Part shown: piece after piece, positions 26,840 to 35,431 of the stretch
Layout: the number at the start of each line of letters is the position of its first letter
Position numbering within the stretch: position 1 is the stretch's first letter
Assembly (NCBI GenBank): GCA_023404675.1
Contig: JAEYAW010000031.1
Location: 1-64,000, forward strand
DNA length: 64,000 bases
Source of the DNA: Pseudomonadota bacterium
GTDB taxonomy: Bacteria > Pseudomonadota > Alphaproteobacteria > Rhizobiales > Xanthobacteraceae
Direction of reading: 5' to 3'
Notes under the pieces: model-generated
Seen by the model: the letters and a program-made list of their open reading frames with translations, nothing else
Database searches by the model: none
Told to the model about the DNA's origin: nothing
Translations under genes and position numbers: made by a program

Positions 26840-27634
26840 CTACTTCGCGAACTCCTCGCGCATCTTGGCCTGAATCTTCGCCATGCCGCCGATCCAGCGG
26901 TCATAATTCTCGGTCTTCTTGCGCATGTAGCCGAGCACCTGCGGATGCGGCAGGATCAGGAACGTCTCCTCCGCCAACCCCTTCAGCACGTCCTGCGCCA
27001 CCTGCTCCGGCGTAAGGTCGCCGTCACCGGACTGCGGCCCCTTCGGGATCGCGCGCAGCATGTTGGTCTCGACACCCTGCGGACAGAGAATCGAGACCTT
27101 GATTCCATGCGCCCGGTGCGCGATGGCAAGGCTCTCCGCGAAGCCAACCGCCGCGTGCTTGGTAGTGGAATAGGCCGGGCTGCCGACCTGCGACAGCAGG
27201 CCCGCCGCCGAGATCGTGTTGAGGAAATAGCCGCCGCCCCGCGCGCGCATGCGCGGCACCAGATGACGCGCGGCATAGATATGCGCCATCACATGGATCG
27301 CCCAGCTCTTCTGGAACGGATCATCGGTAACGCCGCCCGCGTTCTCGCACATCGGATCGAAACCGCCACCGATTCCGGCATTGGAGCAGAACAGGCCGAT
27401 CGGCCCGTGTTTGGCTTCGGTTTCCTCGATGACGTGCTTGATGTCGCTTTCGTTGCCGACATCGCAGGCGAACGCCGCGCCGTTCACCGTATCGGCGACC
27501 GCCTTGGCGTTGATCTCGTCGCGATCTGCCACCACCACCTTGGCTGCGCCCGCGCGATGGAATGCCTCGCACATCGCCTTGCCGATGCCGTTCGCTCCGC
27601 CGGTGACGACGACGACCTTATCCGTGACCTGCAT
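26840..27634 (-). CDS. Short-chain dehydrogenase/reductase
   Basis: 264-residue classical SDR: nucleotide-binding TGGANGIGKAM at residues 11-21, NAG in CSNAGIGGG, catalytic Ser in TISAAG and the YSTTK catalytic Tyr/Lys pair. GGGCGGAAAC precedes ATG at 27634. It converges on the P450 operon and could serve an alcohol or 3-hydroxyacyl step, but it is on the opposite strand and its substrate is unknown. Confidence 0.9.
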   Translation of the reverse strand: MQVTDKVVVVTGGANGIGKAMCEAFHRAGAAKVVVADRDEINAKAVADTVNGAAFACDVGNESDIKHVIEETEAKHGPIGLFCSNAGIGGGFDPMCENAGGVTDDPFQKSWAIHVMAHIYAARHLVPRMRARGGGYFLNTISAAGLLSQVGSPAYSTTKHAAVGFAESLAIAHRAHGIKVSILCPQGVETNMLRAIPKGPQSGDGDLTPEQVAQDVLKGLAEETFLILPHPQVLGYMRKKTENYDRWIGGMAKIQAKMREEFAK

Positions 27635-27708
27635 GTTTCCGCCCTGCTTGCTTCGTGATTGACGCGCGGGCAGCCGCCCGCCTCAAGCCAGAAATTCAAG
27701 CCGAGAAT

Positions 27709-28401
27709 TCAAGCCAGGACGAGATCCAGCACCGCCGTGTAGTGACATGCCGCGCCGAGCAGCACAAAGCAATGCCAGATTGCGTTCTGGAAGCGCAGGC
27801 CGCGCCAGGCATGGAAGATCACGCCGGACGTGTAGAGCACCCCGCCCGCGAGAATGAGCCCCAGCGTCGTGGACGGCACCGCCGCCGCCACCGCGTCATA
27901 GGCGAGAAAACCGCTCCAGCCGAGCGCGATGTAGAGCACGATCGACACACGGTCGAGGCGGCCGGGCAGCACGATCTTCAGCGCGATCCCGATCGCCGCC
28001 ACTGCCCAGACGCCGATCAGCATCAACGCGGCGAACAGCGTGTCCTTGATCTGGGTGACGAACGGCGTGTAGGTCGCCGCGATCAGCGCATAGATCGCGG
28101 AATGATCGAAGCGCCGCAAAAACCATTTGCGCGGCGACACCGGCCACATGTTGTAGGCGGCCGAAAATCCCAGCATGGCGAGCAGCCCTGCGACATAGAT
28201 CGCGATCGAGACGATCTCGCGCGGCGAGGCGAACACGCCGCTCAGGGTCAGCAGCGCGGTTGCCGCGATCAGCCCGGCCAGCACGCCGAGCCCGTGCACC
28301 ACGCCATCGGCGATCATCTCCGCGCGGTCGTACTGCCACGGGATGGCACCGGCCACGCCCCCGTGCGACAATCCGCCCTGCCTGTCGCTTGCCGATGTCA
28401 C
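27709..28401 (-). CDS. Hemolysin III / TrhA family (PAQR) membrane protein
   Basis: 230-residue protein with seven predicted membrane segments and the family's metal-site residues: a Ser-Ala-x3-Tyr block (GFSAAYNMWP), RFDHSAIYALIAATYTP and a C-terminal HAWRGLRFQNAIWHCFVLLGA with paired histidines. Members are implicated in membrane homeostasis; haemolysis is not a reliable function. The start is a GTG at 28401 (MTSASDRQGG), with a weak ribosome site; an internal Met further in would remove the N-terminal amphipathic segment. Confidence 0.87.
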   Translation of the reverse strand: MTSASDRQGGLSHGGVAGAIPWQYDRAEMIADGVVHGLGVLAGLIAATALLTLSGVFASPREIVSIAIYVAGLLAMLGFSAAYNMWPVSPRKWFLRRFDHSAIYALIAATYTPFVTQIKDTLFAALMLIGVWAVAAIGIALKIVLPGRLDRVSIVLYIALGWSGFLAYDAVAAAVPSTTLGLILAGGVLYTSGVIFHAWRGLRFQNAIWHCFVLLGAACHYTAVLDLVLA

Positions 28402-28614
28402 GATCGGAAACCTGTCATGATCGGAAAAATCCCAGCCGCGTCGCCTTCGAACACACCCGAGCCAGACCCGTGTCAGCCGCCGTCTACAAGTCGTCGGTCC
28501 CGTGTCCGGATCGGTTCATGATGCAGCGCAAACTTGATATTCCTGCGGCAATCGCCAGTTTGTGATCAGGCAAATTCCATTCCAGCCGGGTTCCCGGCAC
28601 CTTACCCGGTGGTC

Positions 28615-30078
28615 ATGTTTCCCAGCCTGTCAGACCTGTTAGAAGATGCGCGCCAGTCCACGCGGGCCCTGCTCGAATATGGCGACAGCCTGTTTCACCC
28701 CACCATCCGGCTCGGCGTCACCGGCCTGTCGCGCGCGGGAAAGACCGTCTTCATCACCGCGCTGGTGCACGGCCTTTTGCGCGGCGGGCGATTTCCGGTG
28801 TTCGAGTCGCAGGCCTCGGGACGAATCGCCCGGGCGCGGCTCGAACCGCAGCCGGACGACGCCGTGCCGCGTTTCGCCTATGAGGACCATCTGCGCACGC
28901 TGATCGAGGATCGGCTGTGGCCGGCCTCCACCTCCGACATCAGCGAACTGCGCCTCGTCATCGACTATCAGCGCGCGAGCGGCGCGGAACGCACGCTGAC
29001 GCTCGATATCGTGGACTATCCCGGCGAATGGCTGCTGGACCTGCCGCTGCTGGACAAGAGCTACGAGGAATGGTCGGCCGAGAGTCTGGCGCTGTCCTCG
29101 CAAGGCCCGCGCCAGCAACTCGCCGCCGGGTGGCACGCGCATCTGGCGACGCTCGATCCTCAAGGCCCGGCCGACGAACAGCAGGCGCGCAAGGCGGCCG
29201 CGCTGTTCACCGAGTATCTGCGCGCCTGCCGCAACGAGCAGTTCGCCATGAGCCTGCTGCCGCCCGGCCGTTTCCTGATGCCCGGCGGGCTGGCGGGCTC
29301 GCCCGCGCTGACCTTCGCGCCGCTGACCTTGTCGCCGGGAGAGTTTCCCCCGGAGGGTTCGCTCGGCGCGATGATGCGCAGGCGCTACGAGGCCTATAAG
29401 GACGTCGTGGTGCGGCCGTTCTTCCGCGATCACTTCAGCCGGCTCGACCGCCAGATCGTGCTGGTGGACGCGCTGGCCGCCTTCAACGCCGGCCCCGAGG
29501 CGCTGCGCGATCTCGAAGCCGCGCTGGGAGGCATTCTCGACTGCTTCCGCATCGGGCGCGGCACCATCCTCAGCACGCTGTTCCGGCCGCGGATCGACCG
29601 CATCCTGTTCGCCGCGACCAAGGCGGATCACCTGCACCACACCAGCCACGACCGGCTGGAGGCCATCCTGCGCCGCATGGTCGACCGCGCAGCCTCACGC
29701 GCCGAGACAGCCGGGGCGAAGGTGGACGTCATCGCGCTCGCCGCCGTGCGCGCCACCCGCGAGGCGCAGGTCAAGCGCGGCGGCGAGACGCTGCCGGCAA
29801 TCCTCGGCACGCCCGCCAGAGGCGAGCGAGCCGGCGGCGAGGTGTTCGACGGCGGCACCGAAGTCGCGACCTTCCCCGGCGATCTGCCGACCGATCCGGA
29901 CAAGCTGTTCGACGGCCGGTTCCGCGGCCTGTCGGCGGGCGACCCCGAGCAGAGCGATTATCGCTTCCTGCGCTTCCGCCCGCCCCGTTTGTCGCGCGAA
30001 ACTGGCGAAGAGCCGGCGCTGCCCCATATCCGCCTCGACCGCGCGCTCCAGTTCCTGATCGGAGACCGTCTCCAGTAA
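28615..30078 (+). CDS. YcjX-like P-loop GTPase-type protein (DUF463)
   Basis: 487-residue protein of the YcjX family of stress-linked P-loop NTPases related to dynamin-like or Ras-like GTPases. The P loop reads LGVTGLSRAGKTVF (about residues 34-47) and LDIVDYPGEWLLDLPLLD supplies the DxxG-type motif; FAATKADHLH fits the base-recognition T-K-A-D. ATG at 28615 gives MFPSLSDLLEDARQS. It is 4 bp from the following YcjF-like gene, the same pairing as in enterobacteria. Role unknown. Confidence 0.88.
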   Translation: MFPSLSDLLEDARQSTRALLEYGDSLFHPTIRLGVTGLSRAGKTVFITALVHGLLRGGRFPVFESQASGRIARARLEPQPDDAVPRFAYEDHLRTLIEDRLWPASTSDISELRLVIDYQRASGAERTLTLDIVDYPGEWLLDLPLLDKSYEEWSAESLALSSQGPRQQLAAGWHAHLATLDPQGPADEQQARKAAALFTEYLRACRNEQFAMSLLPPGRFLMPGGLAGSPALTFAPLTLSPGEFPPEGSLGAMMRRRYEAYKDVVVRPFFRDHFSRLDRQIVLVDALAAFNAGPEALRDLEAALGGILDCFRIGRGTILSTLFRPRIDRILFAATKADHLHHTSHDRLEAILRRMVDRAASRAETAGAKVDVIALAAVRATREAQVKRGGETLPAILGTPARGERAGGEVFDGGTEVATFPGDLPTDPDKLFDGRFRGLSAGDPEQSDYRFLRFRPPRLSRETGEEPALPHIRLDRALQFLIGDRLQ

Positions 30079-30082
30079 CCGG

Positions 30083-31120
30083 ATGAGGATGACGATGCCG
30101 ACCGACCCGCGTCGCCCCGCGACCTTCAAGCTCGACGACCCCGGCGTCGTGGTGCTGGAACACGAGGACTCCGCGCCGCGCGCCCGCGCGTCGATCCACA
30201 TCACGCCGGACCCTGATCCGTCCACCCTGCCGGTGGCGGTCGAGCCATTCGCGCCGCCGCGCAAAGGCTTCCGTTGGGGCTGGGCGTTCTGGGGCGCGGT
30301 CGGCGGCCTGACGCTGATGGGCGCGGGGCTGGGCGTCTACAACCTGATCGCCGACCTGTTTTCACGCAGCGCGGGGCTCGGGTACACCGGCGCGGTGCTC
30401 GCGGCGGTGGCGGCGCTGGCGCTCGCCGTCATCATCGGGCGCGAGGCGTTCGGCCTGGCGCGGCTCGCCACCATCGAGAAGCTGCATGCGCGGGCGCAGG
30501 CGGTGCTCGCCAGCGACGACCGCGACGGGAGCCGCGCCGTGGTGCGCGATCTGCTGGCGCTGTCGAAGGAAACGCCGCGCCTCGCCCATGCGCGCGCCAC
30601 GCTGGAAAGCCATGTCGGCGATATCATCGACGGCGCGGACATGATCCGCCTCGCCGAGCGCGAACTGATGACGCCGCTGGACCGCGAGGCCCGCCGGCTC
30701 GTCTCCACCGCTGCGCAGCGCGTTTCGGTGGTGACGGCCGTCAGCCCCCGCGCGCTGGTGGACATCCTGTTCGTGTTCGCCGTCGCGCTGCGGCTGGTAC
30801 GGCAGCTCGCGCTGCTCTATGGCGGCCGCCCCGGCACCCTCGGCATGATCGGGCTGATGAAACAGGTGCTGTCGCATCTCGTCGTCACCGGCGGCATGGC
30901 GGCGAGCGACAGTCTGGTGCAGCAGGTGCTCGGGCATGGCGTCGCGGCAAAACTCTCGTCGCGCCTTGGCGAAGGCGTGCTGAACGGCCTGCTGACCGCG
31001 CGGCTTGGCCTCGCCGCCATCGAGGTGACGCGGCCGCTGCCATTCACCGCCTTGCCGCAGCCCGCCCTCACCGATCTCGCCAAAGATCTTCTCACCCCGC
31101 GCGACGAGACGAAGGGGTAA
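30083..31120 (+). CDS. YcjF/TIGR01620-like membrane protein (DUF697)
   Basis: 345-residue protein with two N-terminal membrane segments (WGWAFWGAVGGLTLMGAGLG and YTGAVLAAVAALALAVIIGR), a helical middle and a C-terminal hydrophobic region (LVDILFVFAVALRLVRQLALLYGG) typical of the DUF697 part. It begins 4 bp after the YcjX-like gene. Two in-frame ATGs at 30083 and 30095 compete; GAGGAT precedes the second, so MPTDPRRPATF may be the true start. Function unknown; partner of the upstream NTPase by context. Confidence 0.83.
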   Translation: MRMTMPTDPRRPATFKLDDPGVVVLEHEDSAPRARASIHITPDPDPSTLPVAVEPFAPPRKGFRWGWAFWGAVGGLTLMGAGLGVYNLIADLFSRSAGLGYTGAVLAAVAALALAVIIGREAFGLARLATIEKLHARAQAVLASDDRDGSRAVVRDLLALSKETPRLAHARATLESHVGDIIDGADMIRLAERELMTPLDREARRLVSTAAQRVSVVTAVSPRALVDILFVFAVALRLVRQLALLYGGRPGTLGMIGLMKQVLSHLVVTGGMAASDSLVQQVLGHGVAAKLSSRLGEGVLNGLLTARLGLAAIEVTRPLPFTALPQPALTDLAKDLLTPRDETKG

Positions 31121-31136
31121 TCGGAAAGCCTCGCCA

Positions 31137-31177
31137 TCATCCCGAGGTGCCAGCAAAGCGCGTCTCGAAGGATGAAC
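31137..31177. repeat. Intergenic repeat, copy 2
   Basis: TCATCCCGAGGTGC...GCGCGTCTCGAAGGATGA, the best-preserved copy here of the element also seen at 26671 and 35003. Lies after the YcjF-like gene. Confidence 0.65.
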
Positions 31178-31203
31178 GGCCGCTTCGAACTCAGCGGACG
31201 CAC

Positions 31204-31248
31204 GTCACCCTTCGAGGCCATCGCGTCGCAATGGCTCCTCAGGGTGAC
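31204..31248. repeat. Palindromic repeat forming the 3' end of the GT39 gene
   Basis: GTCACCCT at 31204 and AGGGTGAC at 31241 are perfect inverted arms around CGAGGCCATCGC...GGCTCCTC. The glycosyltransferase stop codon (31205-31207) lies in the left arm, so the element supplies the last codons of that gene. Confidence 0.65.
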
Positions 31249-32848
31249 GACGCAGCGCGATCCGACCATCGCCCGCCCCGTTCCAAACCAGTGACGGCCA
31301 CTGATACAGCGGCGTCTCGCGCGCCGGCAGAAGATCGGGCGTCCATCCCGTCACCTTGCTGATGAGATAAGGCGCGATCTCGACGCCGCGCCAGCGCCGC
31401 TGCACGACCACCAGCGGCTCGAGCGTTGCGTCGGTGTGCGACCACGCCACCGCCTTGTCGTCGGGCGCGCGCGCGACATAGACGCCGACATGTCCCGCGA
31501 TGCGCGCGGCATCCGGCAGGCGGAAGCCGATGAAGCGGCTGCGCTCGTTCACCTGCACCACGGGAATGTCCCCGCCCCGCAATTCCCAGCGCATCATGGC
31601 GTAGGTGCGATAGTCGGCGGTCGCGATATAGGTCGCGCCGACCTTCGCCATCTCGGCTTTCACGCTCGCGGCAAGCTCGTGATAGCCCGCCTCGCCCGCC
31701 ACCGGATCGATCTTGGCCGCAAGCGGCCATGACCCGAAGGTGTAGTGCGCGAACACCAGCACCACGAGCACGATGCCGCCGACGCCCGCGAGGCTGGCCC
31801 AGCGCTCCGTCGAGCGGACCAGCCATTCAGGCCGCTGTTCGGTGCGCATCATCGCGACATTGATGGCGGCGGCCGCGATGGCCGGCGGCCAGATCGCCAT
31901 CGGCCAGGTGTCGCCGATCCGCAGCGTGAGCGACTTCCAGAAGAAATAGACCAGCGGCACCAGCGTGCAGGTGGACAGCAGGATCGCCACAGGCAGACCC
32001 CGGCGATAGCCCCGCCACGCCATCACCGCCAGCGCCGACAGCAGCACGAAGAACAGGATCGGATTGAGCAGCCCCAATTGCAGGCCGATGAACTCGCCGA
32101 CCTTGCCGAGGTTGACCGGATTGTCCGCCGCCGCCCGCACGAACTGGAATTTGAACCCGGCCCAGTCGTTCTGCGCGTTCCAGATCAGCACCGGCGAGAC
32201 GATCGCCAGCGCGATCAGCGCCGCCGCCCATGGCCAGCCGCTGCGCAGCCAGCGTGTGCGCCAGTCCGGCACCAGCGCGAACGCGACGATGGCGGGCACG
32301 AAGAACACCACCGTCACCTTCGACAGCAATGCCAGCCCGCCGAACACGCCCGCCGCCAGCCACCAGCGCGCGTTGGAGGTTTCGGCAAGGCGCACCAGCG
32401 CCCAAAGCATCGCCAGCGAGAATGGTATCGCGGCCGTATCGGGCGCGACCTTGGCCATCAGCAGTCCGTAATAGATCGCCCCTTCCATCAGCAACACGCC
32501 GAGCCCCGCCGCGCAGACATTGCGGGTGACACGCCACACGATATCGGCGACCAGCAGTTCGGACACCAGCATCGCGACGATGCCCGCGAAGCGCACGCCG
32601 AGCGTGGTGTCGCCGAACATCGCCGTACCTGCGCGGATGAACCACGCGATCATCGGCGGGTGATCGAGGAACGACAGCACATTCTCGTGCGCCCATGTCC
32701 AGTAATAGGCCTCGTCGGTGCGCAGGTCGGTGAGCGCTGCATAGACGAGGCGCAGCACAGTCATCGCGGCGACGAGCGCGGCGATCGCCAGCACGGCCTT
32801 GCGGCCGCAGGACGCCGGAGAGTTTTCGGGGACGCAGAATTCAGTCAT
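31205..32848 (-). CDS. GT39/ArnT-like membrane glycosyltransferase
   Basis: 547-residue polytopic protein of the dolichyl-phosphate-mannose/ArnT superfamily, which transfers sugars from polyprenyl-phosphate donors at the periplasmic face. DLRTDEAYYWTWAHE holds the first-loop acidic residues (Asp-Glu) required in this fold and SFLDHPPMIAWFIRAG follows; about ten hydrophobic segments come next, then a C-terminal soluble domain. The tail RRHPEEPLRRDGLEG is translated from a palindromic intergenic repeat and is probably a late extension. Acceptor (lipid A, polysaccharide or protein) unknown. Confidence 0.88.
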   Translation of the reverse strand: MTEFCVPENSPASCGRKAVLAIAALVAAMTVLRLVYAALTDLRTDEAYYWTWAHENVLSFLDHPPMIAWFIRAGTAMFGDTTLGVRFAGIVAMLVSELLVADIVWRVTRNVCAAGLGVLLMEGAIYYGLLMAKVAPDTAAIPFSLAMLWALVRLAETSNARWWLAAGVFGGLALLSKVTVVFFVPAIVAFALVPDWRTRWLRSGWPWAAALIALAIVSPVLIWNAQNDWAGFKFQFVRAAADNPVNLGKVGEFIGLQLGLLNPILFFVLLSALAVMAWRGYRRGLPVAILLSTCTLVPLVYFFWKSLTLRIGDTWPMAIWPPAIAAAAINVAMMRTEQRPEWLVRSTERWASLAGVGGIVLVVLVFAHYTFGSWPLAAKIDPVAGEAGYHELAASVKAEMAKVGATYIATADYRTYAMMRWELRGGDIPVVQVNERSRFIGFRLPDAARIAGHVGVYVARAPDDKAVAWSHTDATLEPLVVVQRRWRGVEIAPYLISKVTGWTPDLLPARETPLYQWPSLVWNGAGDGRIALRRHPEEPLRRDGLEG

Positions 32849-32885
32849 GCGCGTGCATGGCAGGCGGCAACGGCGGACGCAACAC

Positions 32886-33527
32886 TCAGTTCCGCGTCAC
32901 CCACTCGTCCACGGTCATGACATCCGGAGCCTGTGCATAGCCGCGCGTCCACATGTCCACCGCCCACTCCTTGCCGCTGGCGCGCTCGACCAGCACGGCG
33001 GTGTTGTGCGGCGTCTGCAACCGCAGCGGATTGCCGCGATAATGCGGATCGCCCACGGTGTGATGCCTCAGCAGTCCCCAGGATTGCAGCACCAGCAAAA
33101 GGCTCGTGGTGTTGCGGGTGGTGTCCCAGCAGTCGTAATTGGTGGCGTCGGACCCGGCGCGGATGTCGGCATAGGCGATACGCTTGCTGGTGCCGATCAC
33201 CGGTCCCATGCGCTTGTCGAACCAGATCACCGCCTTCTGCACTGCGGCCCGCTCTGCGGCGGGCGAGGACCGCCCGGCCGCGAGAATACCGGCCAGCGTC
33301 CGGCGGTCGCCCGCGGAAAAATCCAGCGCCGCGCGGCGGCGGCAGACGAAGCCGTAGCACACCGTCATGGAACTGGCGCTGGGCGGCAGGATCGACACCG
33401 AGCTGTAGAGCTGCTCCACCGCCGGCCGCAGCGCCTCCGCACGTGCGGGCGCAAGGCCAGCCATGGCACCAAACACCAGAACCGCGAGTTGCGGCAAACG
33501 ACGATCAAGACCCAGCCAAGTCTGCAT
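32886..33527 (-). CDS. Secreted hypothetical protein
   Basis: 213-residue protein with a signal peptide (MQTWLGLDRRLPQLAVLVFG, cleavage around PARAEA). The mature part has cysteines in VCYGFVC and NYDCWDTTRNTT, plus LRHHTVGDPHYRGNPLRLQTPHNTAVLVER and a C-terminal EWAVDMWTRGYAQAP. I do not recognise a named family; the His/Asp/Cys-rich regions hint at an enzyme of the periplasm (a transglutaminase-like cysteine protease fold is one thought, unproven). It ends 37 bp from the GT39 gene on the same strand, so the two may be co-transcribed. Confidence 0.75.
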   Translation of the reverse strand: MQTWLGLDRRLPQLAVLVFGAMAGLAPARAEALRPAVEQLYSSVSILPPSASSMTVCYGFVCRRRAALDFSAGDRRTLAGILAAGRSSPAAERAAVQKAVIWFDKRMGPVIGTSKRIAYADIRAGSDATNYDCWDTTRNTTSLLLVLQSWGLLRHHTVGDPHYRGNPLRLQTPHNTAVLVERASGKEWAVDMWTRGYAQAPDVMTVDEWVTRN

Positions 33528-33757
33528 TCTGGCTCATTCCAGTTGGACGTCGTAACCTAACCAAAGCGCCGCAACGGGCCAAGGCCGGCAGGCACGCGCA
33601 CATGTCTTTGATTTCGCGCTGTGTCAATTCCGCCATCCAGAAAATGGGACCATCACCCGGAACACGCCTGTTGCGCTTCCGCGCCGAGCCGGTTCAAATG
33701 GCGCCAAGCCGCCGGAAAACCGGCCCGCCGAAAATACAAAAATCAGGAAACGCCGAG

Positions 33758-34993
33758 ATGCCAAACTCCCCCGCAGGTGCGGATGACACCCAGCCCAATA
33801 TCTTCTCCGGCCTCAAGGTGCTCGATTGCGCGAGCTTCATCGCGGCTCCGGCGGCGGCGACCGTGCTTTCGGATTTCGGCGCGGACGTCATCAAGATCGA
33901 GCCGCCGGGCGCCGGCGATCCCTACCGCAACCTGCCGAACCTGCCGGGCTATCCGGTGAGCGAACAGAACTATGCGTGGATGCTGGAGGGCCGCAACAAG
34001 AAGAGCCTCGCGCTCGATCTGTCGAAAGACGAAGGCCGCGCCGTGCTGCGCAAGCTGGTGGCGGAGGCCGACATCTTCATCACCAATTTTCCACCCGCGG
34101 TGCGCCAGCGGCTCGGCATCACCCATGAAGAACTTGGCCCGCTCAACGAGCGGCTGATCTACGCCTCGTTCACGGGCTATGGCGAAACCGGCGCGGAGGC
34201 CAACAAGCCGGGCTTCGACAGCAACGCGTGGTGGGCGCGTTCCGGCATGATGGATCTGGTGCGCGCCGACGAGAACACCACGCCGGCGCGCTCGATCGCC
34301 GGGATGGGCGATCATGCCTGCGCGATGGCATTGTTCAGCGCCATCGTCACCGCTCTCTACAAGCGCGAGCGCACCGGCAAGGGTTCGCACGTGTCATCGA
34401 ACCTGATGGCCAACGGCGTGTGGTCGTCGAGCGTGCTGGCACAGGCCAAGCTGTGCGGCGCGCAGTTTCAGGAACGGCGGACGCGCGAGCACGCGCTCAA
34501 CGCCGTCGCCAACCATTACCGCTGCAAGGATGGCCGCTGGATCATCCTGTCGCTTCTCAACGAGGAGAAGCAGTGGCCGACGCTGACGAAATGCCTCGAC
34601 CGCGACGACCTGACCAACGATCCGCGCTTTGCCACCAAGGCGGATCGCCATGCCCGCTCCGAAGAACTGATCCGCGTCTTCGACGAGATCTTCGCCACCC
34701 GCGATCTCGCCGAGTGGCGGGCAATCCTCGACACGAGCGGGTTGGTGTTCGGGATCGTCGGCGTGCTCGACGATATTCCGCACGACCGCCAGATGATCGA
34801 CAATGGCGTGCTGGTGCCGTTCGAGAATGAGACCCAGCTCACGGTGTCCAGCCCGATCTGGATCGACGGCGCGCAAAAGGTGCAGCCGCGCCGACCGCCT
34901 GCTGTGGGCCAGCATAGCGCGGACGTGCTGCGTTCCGCCGGCTTCTCGGATCGGGAGATCGACGATCTGCGCGCGAAGGGAGCGGTAGGTTAG
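33758..34993 (+). CDS. Class III CoA-transferase, second copy
   Basis: 411-residue CaiB/BaiF family protein: SGLKVLDCASFIAAPAAATVLSDFGADVIKIE is the family opening and ASFTGYGETG is conserved. The Asp in GFDSNAWWARSGMM is the likely catalytic aspartate. AGGAAA precedes ATG at 33758; the frame is open far upstream but that part is antisense to the secreted hypothetical gene. No adjacent lyase or hydratase gene, so the acid it activates is unknown. Confidence 0.9.
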   Translation: MPNSPAGADDTQPNIFSGLKVLDCASFIAAPAAATVLSDFGADVIKIEPPGAGDPYRNLPNLPGYPVSEQNYAWMLEGRNKKSLALDLSKDEGRAVLRKLVAEADIFITNFPPAVRQRLGITHEELGPLNERLIYASFTGYGETGAEANKPGFDSNAWWARSGMMDLVRADENTTPARSIAGMGDHACAMALFSAIVTALYKRERTGKGSHVSSNLMANGVWSSSVLAQAKLCGAQFQERRTREHALNAVANHYRCKDGRWIILSLLNEEKQWPTLTKCLDRDDLTNDPRFATKADRHARSEELIRVFDEIFATRDLAEWRAILDTSGLVFGIVGVLDDIPHDRQMIDNGVLVPFENETQLTVSSPIWIDGAQKVQPRRPPAVGQHSADVLRSAGFSDREIDDLRAKGAVG

Positions 34994-35002
34994 CTGGCGC
35001 CC

Positions 35003-35038
35003 CATCATCATGAGGTGCAGCCTGCTTCGAAGGACGAC
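35003..35038. repeat. Intergenic repeat, copy 3
   Basis: CATCATCATGAGGTGC...GCTTCGAAGGACGAC matches the layout of the element at 31137. It follows the second CoA-transferase gene by about 10 bp. Confidence 0.55.
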
Positions 35039-35146
35039 CTTCAGAAGATGACCTCACAAGGGAACGTGCGGCGCGCCCTTCAAGGCCCGCCGCGATGCGG
35101 CTCGCACATCAGGTGACGGATCGACGCGATGAGCCGGTTGCAAACA

Positions 35147-35314
35147 TCACCGGCCCACCAGCCACACCACCATGAAACCACAGGCGACAATGAGAACGGT
35201 CACGACAATGGCCGTGCCGCTGACGCGCAAGGCGCTGGTCGACTGCCGCGCCTCCTCGTTGCGCGCAATCTTCCGGTTCAGCTTGCGGTCCTGTCCGATA
35301 CCCGGCTCGGCCAT
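35147..35314 (-). CDS. Small single-pass membrane protein
   Basis: 55-residue protein: a charged N-terminal half (MAEPGIGQDRKLNRKIARNEE) and one C-terminal membrane helix (VSGTAIVVTVLIVACGFMVV) ending WLVGR. GAGGGAGAAC about 8 bases upstream selects ATG at 35314 over an upstream in-frame start. Function unknown; orphan gene between the CoA-transferase and the sugar ABC operon. Confidence 0.6.
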   Translation of the reverse strand: MAEPGIGQDRKLNRKIARNEEARQSTSALRVSGTAIVVTVLIVACGFMVVWLVGR

Positions 35315-35431
35315 CGCGCTGTTCTCCCTCGCAGCCCGCGATGAAGGATAACCCCGCGATACGTATCCGGGTTCCATGACAATTGCGGCTCAGCCGCGTG
35401 TCGCGGCGGGGCGATCAACAGGCGCGCCGGA

